A stretch of DNA of 64,000 bases from Amanita rubescens (taxonomy: Eukaryota > Basidiomycota > Agaricomycetes > Agaricales > Amanitaceae). Positions 1-9,610 of the stretch are shown here, one piece after another (position 1 is the stretch's first letter; every line of letters begins with the position of its first letter). The notes beneath the pieces are model-generated. The model saw nothing but the letters and a program-made list of their open reading frames with translations, made no database searches and was not told the DNA's origin. The stretch spans positions 1 through 64,000 of the forward strand of contig WION01000116.1 in the NCBI GenBank assembly GCA_015039365.1. The letters are read 5' to 3'. The position numbers and the translations under genes were made by a program.

Positions 1-1666
1 TTAAGAGACGGCTCCTTCTGCAACCGCCTTGTTGCTGCGAGAAATTTTAAGTTAAGTCAACAACTCTCTGAACTTGAAGTCACGTACAGATATCGATCGG
101 GCCTGAGGATTTGGATGTCTCGCTCTTTGAAGTGTCCATCCAGTCTTGAGAAGAGGTAGTCTGATGTGGCAAAGCCACCAACGAGACATATCGCCTAGTA
201 CAAAGTGAAATTGGAAACTTGGACACATCGGGTAAAGGACGATTACCTTGATGGTAGTTCTGGATTTTGAACATTGGTCTTCAATCGTCTCAATGATGGC
301 CTTTACAGAGGGGTCGAAGAAGCTCGCTACTTTCTCCCTAAATCACGTAGCGTAGCATCAAGCGCTGAGGCAAAAGTTATCAAAGTACTTGCCCGCTGAG
401 TTTTAAACCACCCGCTTTAATATTGAGATCAGGATCGTTATCGCTTCCTTTTCCGAACTTGATAAATGAAGGCTTGGAAGAGTTCCTAAAACTTGTCTTG
501 GTTGTCTTATCGAAAAACCTTTTCATCGTCGCTATCTCTTCAGGGCCTCCAAACTTTGATCCATGTAAATAGCCTAGAGTCAAGTAGATAAGAGCGAATA
601 TAGCAAATAAAGAGCAGCAATCACTTTTCAGGTATTGTTCAGCACGTCCTGTGACAAACGTCGACCCCTGGAGAAGACCTGCAGTAGACGGTTAGCTACA
701 GATGTACTCTTCCACATCGAGAACGTACATTCAGCTGCCGAGATCTCTTTCAAAGATCTGTCTGATGCACGGGTATAGGTGCTAATATCAATGGTTCCAC
801 CGCCACAATCAACGACCATCACTCCATCGTCCAACTATCACATTTGTCAATCAGTAGGAGTAAAATGATAATTGCTTTACGCACCAAGCGTTCCAATACT
901 GTTGGGATGTTGTTCAAGCAATAATGCAGACTAGCCTCGCCTTCAGTGACGAAGCTGACTTGATCCAACGCCTCCGCTTCGTTCTTCACTAGACCGCAGA
1001 GATAGCCGCATTCCGCATCTCGATTGCTGTCTCCCTTCCCACCCATTCGGATGGCTGAGAATAAAGTTTATATCATCTTTTACCGAGTTCCACATATCGT
1101 CCTTGGCGTTCTTGGATATACCGTTTCGTTGCGTCGAATAGATAGCGAAGAACATCAGAATAGATGGCAATGGCGGTTTTGCCCCTCGGAAGTGGGGGCA
1201 GGTCTCCCGCGTGAATCCTTGCTCGGCGGCCAGCGAGGGGGACGAAGATGCAATTTAAACCTTTGGAATCCGTTGAGTGCTGCGGAAACCGGAAAAGATG
1301 CTTTACTGTACCATTCTGATCTAACCATACCCGGGCTTCGAATAGTTCTGGATTTGTATCTGGATCTGTTTCCGATCCAACTGCGACGACTGTTCCGTCT
1401 TCATCATAGCAAACTACGCTGGGAATTTTCGAGTCGCCCGCAACCTTTTGTTGTCCGGAAACCTGCCAAGTAACGAGTAAGACGGAAAACACTACCACAG
1501 CATGTTAATAAGATTCGTACTGAGTTACTCCGCGAATTTCGGGAGATTGGCCAGGGTCCAAAATCGAGTACGAAGCGCCGCTGAACGTCGTGCCAACGTC
1601 AAAGGCCACGACAAGCTTCCTCCTAGTTCCGGTGTATGGCTTCCGATGAACGGTGGATGTGGACAT
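1..1666 (-). pseudogene. Hsp70-like ATPase A (HSP12A type), frame-broken, runs off left edge
   Basis: An actin-fold Hsp70-like protein of the HSP12A type, probably a cytosolic ATP-binding protein without the usual peptide-binding half. The ATG at 1666 is followed by the phosphate-1 loop FDVGTTFSGASY. Further along are HPNGWEG, VTEGEASLHYC, the phosphate-2 loop VVDCGGGTID and, near 150-180, LVGGFATSDYLF (adenosine loop). Introns sit at the same places as in copy C, including one after the codon following SAAE, and one with a GC donor (gcaagt near 394). Compared with C, single-base shifts are needed near 1105, 1025 and 990, and the conserved AVS motif at the left edge runs straight into TAA (3-1) instead of FY. 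I therefore call it a pseudogene. Assembly indels are the alternative. Confidence 0.75.
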
Positions 1667-1792
1667 GTTGATTGGCTGGAAGTGGGGTCGAAGTTTCAGA
1701 GCTGAGAACGCGCAGTTGCCTGGTCAGCCCGCATCATATATATGAAAAGACAGATTACTCACCAAAGTCGCAGCAATAGTACAAGCGTGCTT

Positions 1793-2318
1793 TCAACGTG
1801 CCTTCAAGATGGATCTAACGCAGTTGATAAGGACGCTCGTAAAGGGGGGCAGTGTTTTAACACGAGAATGTCCGAATTCATCGCTATCACAGAACCACCG
1901 AATTTGTTCACCCTCGTGCAAGACACATGATTCATGCTGCGCATATAGAAACCCGGAATGCCGTATAGAAGCCAGATTAGGGAGCGCTGATAGTATATGC
2001 AAGGTGATTGCGTCTATGTTTGAACGCGTTGTAATAGGAATGCGTGGTAGTACATGATGCTGCGTCGTGTCGATCGTGATGAACTGTGACGAGGGCCCAG
2101 GGGACAGATTCCCATTCTCAACTTTGCATTCAAGAAAGTGTACTGCGCAAAGCGGCGATGTTTGCAATGAGAGGTTTAGATGTCATCCGATCACAGCTTG
2201 GAGTCAACTCCCACAGCATTCTGGCGGAGATTGTCGGCTGCAGCGCGTTGACTACTACAAGTACACAGCTATCTACGATGAAGAGGGCTACCGATACTGA
2301 TATAACATACTTGGGCAT
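1793..2318 (-). other. possible broken small secreted-protein gene
   Basis: On the minus strand an ATG at 2318 opens a hydrophobic stretch (MPKYVISVSVALFIV) that resembles a signal peptide. After about 60 codons this frame closes, and a second frame stays open from about 2167 to a TGA at 1793. Joining them needs a frame change I cannot explain by a clear intron. I recognise no family. It may be a decayed secreted-protein gene or chance. It fills most of the gap between Hsp70 A and gene D, which otherwise holds nothing I can name. Confidence 0.2.
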
Positions 2319-2354
2319 ATGGTACACTAATGAATGAATGAGGGAGGTCCTAAA

Positions 2355-4297
2355 TCAGAGCGCTTGTTCCAAGATACGCCTCGTCTCGGGGTCAAACGCG
2401 CTGGCGAGGATAACCTTGGGTTTGATGATAGAGGTGTCGCCTTTGCGGACAGTCGAAAGCCTCTTCAGACCCAAGTCCGTTGTCGCGGCAACGGATCCGG
2501 CGTATAAATCATCGTCGCTATCGCTGTACGAGTTCTCCATGGTCCTAATATCAAATATCTCTCCTGCTTGTACGAGGACGACCTCCAAAGATTCACCAGT
2601 GGCGTCCTCGAAGATTGAGTTGTTTATATGCAATGCTGGGCCTACAATCATGGGACACCTCTCCTCGAGAAGTTCGGTGACCCACTCCGTTGAGTTGGGC
2701 GGCAAACCGATGAATGAGAGCAAGGACATGATGTGTTCTGACATATATTGCGCCATCGATGTTTTCGTGTTTTCATTCTGCCTGAATTGAGCATGCGTAA
2801 CGGATCGCCACTTGTTGGCGCTAGTCAAATCCTCTGCAGATAAATCAGTCCTATATTCAAAAGAAGAGAGCGCCACTCACCGGTCGCCTGGATACTAGTG
2901 AATAACGTGGATAGGAAATCGCTGTAGTTCCACATGCCGGGGCACCAAGACTGGGTGATCTTGGCGCAGCAGAAGTTCATGCACATTTGCAGCGCTACTT
3001 GAACGATGAGAGGGTCAAGGTCGGCAGCCGTGGAGGTTTTGACCTTCAACACCTCCGTCATCTCTTTGCCCAACATTTTCACTACACGAGCTTCTTCTGC
3101 CGCCGCTCGAGTCGTACGATGGCCCTGGATCGACTTTGACCTCGCGATTCCAATAGATCAGCTAAGCATGCCGCTGCTTGATAGACCTCCGAGTTGAGAA
3201 TGTCGAGAAGCGTTACGAGTTCTTGTTCAACGGATTTGCCCGTCTTGGCGACGCCGTGGCTTAGGAAACGCTTAACATGGTTCGGAGAGTCGTAAACCTG
3301 GGACTTGAGGTCTTTGACCTCGTCTGACTGTCGTTGCAATTGGGTTTTGAGCAGGCTGTTCTGGTCCTCGAGATATTCTGAATGATTCATCAGTTCGCGA
3401 ACCTGCATCGCGCCCGCCTGCTGCTCGTTCTCGAGGACGGTAAGCCGCTCTTGAAGCGTCTTCTCCTTTTCGTCTTGGTGACGAATATGCTGCTCCAGTT
3501 TCTCTCGTTCGTGCGTCCTGATGTTTTCCTGTCGAGCCCGCTCGGCCTCCGAGCTCTTTCCTCTCTGATCCTAGCAGCAGACTCGTAGTTCTCCGCATGC
3601 GACGTTCATTCTCCTCGCGTTTTCTCTTCTCCTCCTTTCTCCTTCGCTCATCTTCTTCTATCCTCTTGCGTTCTTCTTCCTCCCTCGCTTTACGTTCCTC
3701 CTCTTCTCTCCTCTTACGCTCCTCTTCTTCCCTCTTTCTGCGGTTCTCCTCCTCTTCTCTCTTTCTGCGGTCCTCCTCCCGCCTTCGTTCTTCCTCGGCT
3801 CTCTTGCGATCCTCGTTCCTCCTTTCTTCCGCCCTACGTCGTTCTTCCTCGGCTCTCTTGCGATCCTCGTTCCTCCTTTCTTCCGCCCTACGTCGTTCTT
3901 CCTCTTCCCTCTTCTGGCGCTCTACCTCCTCCCTTTTTCGTTCCTCCTCCCCCTCCCGCGCCTCACGAGCCATCCTTTCCTCCTCAGCCTTTGATGGACG
4001 AGTCTTCACCCTCCCATCAACGCCGACATCCGTCCATTCCTGGTCAATATCGGTACGGTTTTCCGTCTTTGGGACGATGGTATAAGACGGTTCTTCAACC
4101 AGGACCGTATTATCGCCTATGATTCGGGAAGAAGAGGAAGATTCGTTTGAGTCTGAGCCAAACGAATCATTGCTTTTCCTCGGAGCTCGGAGCGCATCTT
4201 GGGTTATCCTGCTCGTTGCATGAACTGGATGAGCAGCCGTAGTGGCGCGACGGCTTTTCCCCAGGATACCAAGCATGGTAAACGGAGAGGCCATCAT
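2355..4297 (-). CDS. coiled-coil protein D, partner-type gene beside Hsp70 B (frame breaks)
   Basis: Starts with MM at 4297. The N-terminus is Ser/Asp-rich. It is followed from about 3970 to 3600 by a very long Arg/Glu heptad-like stretch (RKREEEERRRAEERR-type repeats, including a 69-nt duplicated unit near 3790-3900). A second coiled coil around 3560-3280 follows, then a helical C-terminal domain with motifs LNSEVYQAAACLADLLE, KWRS and IIKPKVILASAF. The same domain occurs in gene E, so D and E are paralogs of an unnamed family. A spliced intron lies near 2876-2832 (gtgagt...ctgcag, after QATG). The frame must change near 3550, 3585 and 3120 without convincing introns, so this copy may be decaying. 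It is divergent from Hsp70 B, whose candidate start is about 450 bp away. Function unknown; a scaffold or client-recognition role next to an Hsp70 is only inference. Confidence 0.6.
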
Positions 4298-4745
4298 GAA
4301 TGCTGCGCTCTAGAATGATGGGGCAGTAGACGTGTGAGTTTAATGTATGAGCGCTTTATTGGTGGCACAGGAATAACCCACGCCCTTTCCTCGTTCCCGA
4401 CGGCTGTGTTAGAGCGCGTCACGAGTTTGACTGCGGATTTGGGGTGAAAAAACGGGGTTTAGTGCATCGAACTTTAGATCTTCCTGTCTATATCGGGTAA
4501 TGTGTTTTGACAAAGACATTCTCACGCCTTTTCGCCACCTCGGGAATGAAGGTTACCGTCGTCAAGACCGAGTCTGGGCGCAAGCTCACATGCAGATCAC
4601 ACGCGATCAACTGCATTTCGTTCCAGTCTGGCCCTGCATTGAATCGGACATATTTCTATTCTTGGCTATAATTGGATTACACGCATGCGAACGTCTCGTG
4701 TTACTCTGATCTTTACCTAGAACAGCAGAAATAACCGTTATATGC
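4298..4745. promoter_or_regulatory. intergenic region between divergent genes D and Hsp70 B
   Basis: About 450 bp between the start of D (minus) and the first candidate ATG of Hsp70 B (plus). It must hold both promoters if both genes are expressed. I see no coding signal. It could also hide an upstream first exon for B, because B's first visible exon does not join cleanly to an ATG. Confidence 0.35.
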
Positions 4746-7230
4746 ATGTCGCGCAGAGGTTCAAAGGGTTTCAAAGGGTTCAACTCGACTAAACGCCAGA
4801 ATTGTGCTAGGTTTTGACATTGGAACCGCGTATAGTGGTATTCGTACAGGTAAGTAAGCGCCCATTGCCCAGAAAGAGGAAGTTCTGAGACTGAATCCGT
4901 CGTTCCAGTCTCTTGGATCCACGTGTTCCCGGAAGTGAAACGGTGAAAGGGTGAACGAGTAAGTCCAACGTGACAGAATTCCAGAAGTTGTTGACGCTGG
5001 TGCGATCAGTTTCGATGCTCAAGAAGATAGCAGCAGTACTAGGACCCCGAGTGTAATCTATTACAATTCACTTGGTGCATGGCGGTCCGCAGGCGATGCT
5101 GCGCTGACAAGGGGAGTCGAACTTCAGGCATCTGACCGGGGATGGATCAAGGTCGAACGGTGAGTAAAAGGAATATTCGTTCAGTCGATCCTCCAAGCTA
5201 AACGTAGGATATCAAGTATGAAGCTATACTTACACCATGGCGATTCGGAGACGGTACACCTCCCTGATCTCCCCGCCGGTTTAAGTGTCGTGGACATATT
5301 GTCGGATTACTTGGAATATTTGCATGACACGGCCAAGGTGTTCATCAAGGCACAGCACGATATTGATCTTGACGACCTTAAGGGCCGAATTCATTACGTT
5401 CTGCCTCTTCCGAATGGATGGGATAACTTGCAACACCAGCAGGTTCGAAGGGCTGCGGCGCTTGCCGGTCTTATCGAGACCGAACACTCTCCTGAACTTA
5501 TTTTGGTCACGGATGGAGAGGCAGTGCTTCATTATTGTGCTCACAGAAATGACTTCAAATTTCCTGTAAGTAACGTGAATGAATGTTGGTGATCCGTTAA
5601 TACGTGCCCCTTATTAGGATGAAGATGGTGTCCTCTTTGTTTCTACAGGTTTGTTATTAGCTTGCATTCCCAGTTTTCCAATTCAGAGCATATGTCAGGA
5701 GCAGCAATTACGAATTTCAGCGCATATTCCAAGACATCTGAGAGACGGCTTTTCAAAGAAATTATCGCTGCTCAGAGTTTGGTGATTGCCAGCCGCAATT
5801 AAAACTGTACTTACGTCGTGATCAGGCGTTACCTCCGGGTCATTACTTGTAACGGATGAAGCCCGGGCCTTCATAAAATGTGGGTCTCCTCCGACCCTGT
5901 CTCATAGATGACCTCTTATCGCTAGTTTTAGATTGGTTTCGTGATTGTCGCTTCAGTGATGATTCGGACTTCATTGCTGACAGATTTGATAAAACCGCCA
6001 AGTTACGCTTTGATAACGATGCAATACATTACAACATCCAATTTGGCTCGCCCAGGGACAATGACCCAGATCTAAGAGTGCATGGAGGGGCGCTTGAACT
6101 TGATGGGTACGTTGCATTTAATATCGAATGGCCCTGAGCTTATGAGGTTAAGACGTCAGATTGCAGGGTTCTTCGGGCCGCATGTAGACAAAATCATCCT
6201 GATAATAAATGAAATCAGAAACTTGCTGAATGGTTTGAAGAACATTCAGGTAGAGGCTGTCCGTCGTTCTCATGTTCGTTTTCTGATGTAGCCTACAGTC
6301 AATCGTTCTCGTTGGTGGCTTCGGAGAAAGTCACTGGTTATTTAACATCCTAAGGACAACTTTCGAAGATTGTCTCATCTATCGCCCTGAAAACGACGGG
6401 TTCGTTTCCTGTTTACTAAAACGTATTCGATTTTGTTCATGAAAGATCTAAGGTTGAACGCTGTCGCCGATGGCGCCATTCATTTCTATCTGTACCACTA
6501 TGTAACATCGCGTATTACTCGATATACTTATGGGATCAAGTCCAGCATCCGATTTGATGAATCCAATACGGAGCATCAGCGCCGAGCGTCATCAAAGCAG
6601 GAACAATATGACGGCACCATGGTATTGCCGAACGCATTTGACATCATTCTGCCCAGGGTACGCGTGGCCCTAAATTATAATCCGCGGTAACTTTAAACCA
6701 ATCTCTAGAACACACCAGTACGAGAGACGAAGGAATACAAAAGGAGATATCATATTAAAAGCTTAAGCCGTCAAGGGTTGTACAAGCGTGATGTTCAGCT
6801 TCTATGTTACAAAGGAAGCTTACCGAACCCAAAATGGGTGGATCTTGAACCTGGTACTTCACATCTTTCGTTGCTGTTGTGAATAGCTCACAGCCTATTG
6901 CTAGAACTGTTTGACCCGGTGGAAGTGGTAGAAGCAGATATGACGGCCATAGCCAGATCTCTAACACCCATGAAAGGCCCGGGAAACAGGCCGTACTTCG
7001 CCCTCAAGCATGATGTGATACTAAGTTTTGGTGCCTCCGGAATCAGCGCTCGGACAGAAGTGCATGCGCAGATCGGTTGGTCCATGACTGTGAGTTTACC
7101 TCGCACCGATCTCCTTCCGACTGCCAACTTACGTGCTGTCAAACAGAAAAACTACAGAACACGGCCAACGACGTTAAATGTACCATTACACGAAAACTAT
7201 GGCTCGCAATCTGTAAGATTCGCTGAATGA
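4746..7230 (+). CDS. Hsp70-like protein B with degenerate ATPase loops
   Basis: HSP12A-type Hsp70-like protein in about 13 exons ending at TGA 7228-7230. Recognisable blocks, in order, are GFDIGTAYSG (phosphate-1 loop, 4811-4840), TPSVIYYNSLGA, LPNGWDN, VTDGEAVLHYC, GSLLVTDEARAF, NDPDLRVHGG, IVLVGGFGES (adenosine loop, near 6305), LNAVADGAIHFY and KHDVILSFG. The usual phosphate-2 loop DxGGGT is replaced by VSTGAAITNFS (5640-5720), so ATP hydrolysis is doubtful. The frame at the ATG 4746 is one base out relative to the phosphate-1 loop, and the exon ending at 4849 lacks one base compared with C. Either a 5' exon is missing from my reading or the 5' end is broken. Convergent with E (37 bp between stops) and divergent from D. 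Confidence 0.7.
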
Positions 7231-7267
7231 ATGCATGTAAATTGTAATCGTATTATCGCCCCTCGTC

Positions 7268-9392
7268 TCATAAAATACCAAGTATTGGCCCGTACCGAAT
7301 GTTTGGACCTAAACGTTCGTAGTTTTTGCGGAGCCCTTCTAGGGCCGAAACTAGCACCACCTTTGGCTTCAGAATCGTCGCGTTCTCCCTTTGTTCCGTG
7401 CCCGCGTTGCCTGGGGCAACAATCTTCTCGGACTGAAGGCCCAGCTCTAGGGTACATAGCACAGGGCCTTCCTTCCCTTCTTCGTAAGCATCAATCGCGG
7501 AGTCGGGGTGGAACCACTCTTCGGACGGGATACCATGTGCACACAAATCTGCAGATGTTATCCCTTTCCCGATGACTTGCTGAACTTCAATGGCTTTTTT
7601 CGCGATGATATCGATTCTCTCCTCGAATTGAGGTGGTGTAGGAACGTGTGGCCCGCGCGCAGCCCAGCCGATGGCGATAAGCAAATCGCGCAAAACCAGT
7701 TTCAGGAACTCGGTGCTTTTGACTCGAATGTTGTTCTCACCCCCTGCTTCTATATAAGTACGCGCCAACGCCCTCCATCGACCCGCAATGGCTTGTCCCG
7801 CTAAGAGAGGGATAGTAAGGAAGACGTTTAAACGTTTTGGAAGATGCTCACATGATGATCGTATTGAATTGTATATGTTTTCAACGTTGGAACGAGACTC
7901 CCAGGCGGGTGGGTTCCATTCCTTGATCACACGAGCGCACGCGTTGATTAAGCCTGCCTGCAGAACAATCTGGGATAGCGTCTGGTCGAAACGTATCTGT
8001 TTATCGGTTATGTCAAGCAACAGAACGGATTGTAACCGCGGGCCAATGTACGGTTTGACCTCGTTCAATGCTCTTTTCAGCTCGGCTTGGTCGGCTTGGT
8101 CATCCTTGGATCCTTTTCGCTGCGTCAAAGAATCGGCGATGTGGGCAGATACCTGTTGAACTTCTGCATTCAGCAACTCTATCATTTTGGAAACCTCCGT
8201 CACAGAAATGCTGTCCGCCTTTCCGAGGAAGGCTTGCGCGCTAGAAAGTTCTGCCGTCCTCTCCTTTAACAGTTGATCCAACTGATCGCGTTCCCCCTGG
8301 GCACGGGCCAACTGGGCCTTTAACTCATCTATCGCTGCCGCCTGCTCCGATTTCTCGTCCAAGAGGGCACGAATTTGTTGGTCGGTTTCTTGCCGATATC
8401 TTCCGTGAGGATAACGACGCTGCGAGTCAGATGGACGATGGCCTTCAGGATGATGTTGGGAATCGGAGTAACGATGCCGATAATGTGGATTTCGCCCTCG
8501 ATATTGCCCATGCCGCCCATAAGAATGATGTTGTGAGCTAGAGGGACGTCGATCTTCAATTTCTCTGCGTTCCCCCTCCTCATCCCTGCCTCCGTCTTCC
8601 CCAATATCCTCCTGTGGAGCTCCGCCTCCGTGGTCGAGGCGATGGGAGTCTGGGCGACTACCACCGGTTCGTTGAGGATCGAGGAGCGTCATTCGGTTGC
8701 ATTCTGCCATCGTCCCTATCCTCTTCCTGTGGATCTCCACGCCTCTGGTCAAGGTGATGGGGGTCTGGGTGACTGCGGCTGGTTCGTTGAGGATTGGACC
8801 TGTCATTCTGTCGCATTCTGTCATCGTTCCTAGCCTCCTCTTGTGGATCCCCGGGCCTCTGATCAGGATGGTTGGAGCTGCTGTTGGTCCGTTGAGGATT
8901 GGACCTATTATTCTGTCGTAATCTATCATCGTTCCTATCCTCCTCCTGTGGATCTCCGCGCCTCTGATCGTGACGATGAGGGAAGCCCAGGTGATTGCCG
9001 ATGGTCCGTTGAAAATTGGTCCTATTACTATCCCGCGGTCTACTATCTCGCGTTTCGCGAATCTCTTTTTCTGTCTCTCGTTTATTTTCCCCGTCCCTTT
9101 CTTTGTCAGGACGACGGGTATCGGCAGTACGATTTCGGTCATCCGCCAGATCGCTCTGCCCGTGGTTTGTCTTCTCGGGCGATGCTCTCGAACTATGCTC
9201 TGTGTCATGCTTCACAGTCGGGTCTGCAGGAGGCGATGCTCTCGCCCGACTTTTTGGGCCGGATGAGCGTTGTGGCAGGGAAATTCTCACCGCGCCGCCT
9301 GCAACATTCTCCCTTCCAGGACTCGCCCTCTCGGTTGTATCGGTTGGCCTCGACTTGGTCGAATCCATTGGGGCATTTTGGTCCGCGCTCAT
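7268..9392 (-). CDS. coiled-coil protein E, partner-type gene beside Hsp70 C (one frameshift)
   Basis: Paralog of D. The N-terminal frame starts MSADQNAP at 9392 and is Arg/Asp/Gln-rich, with about 3.5 coding tandem repeats of 87-102 nt (unit core DQRRGDPQEED...NPQRT, 8960-8650). At about 8683 the repeat has one base more than its sister units and the frame switches. The second frame runs uninterrupted to the stop at 7268: a coiled coil with IDELKAQLARAQGERDQLDQL, then the helical domain LNAEVQQVSAHIADSL, EWNPPAWESR, GRWRALARTYIEAGG and ILKPKVVLVSAL. That second frame is itself open from an ATG at 9208 (646 codons), so a shorter or alternative start there is possible. The start is 219 bp from Hsp70 C on the opposite strand. 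Function unknown. Confidence 0.65.
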
Positions 9393-9610
9393 GAGTGATA
9401 ATGAGGAGGCGCTGAGCCCGCAGTAAGGAAAGTCAGGTTCGCCGCCTGCTGCGCACAGAACCGATGGTATGGAACGTTCATATCTAATTATGTTGGGGAA
9501 GCTTCTACCGGAACGTGTATAACGCATGTTTTCCTTTTTGACCTTACCCTGTGAGAATACTTTTGTGCCCATTAAGGCACTGCCACACAATCTTCCACTC
9601 ATACGTATCC
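9393..9610. promoter_or_regulatory. putative bidirectional promoter of gene E and Hsp70 C
   Basis: Only 218 bp separate the start of E (minus, 9392) and of Hsp70 C (plus, 9611). The short head-to-head spacing suggests a shared promoter. I see no strong TATA box or perfect heat-shock element by eye. Confidence 0.45.

Noticed and set aside
3597..4085. Plus-strand Ser/Leu/Arg-rich ORF opposite gene D
   Set aside because: Pure antisense shadow of the Arg/Glu repeat coding region; composition is dictated by the other strand.
7231..9426. Several plus-strand ORFs opposite gene E
   Set aside because: Shadows of a long coding sequence on the minus strand with a paralog (D); no start context or domain.
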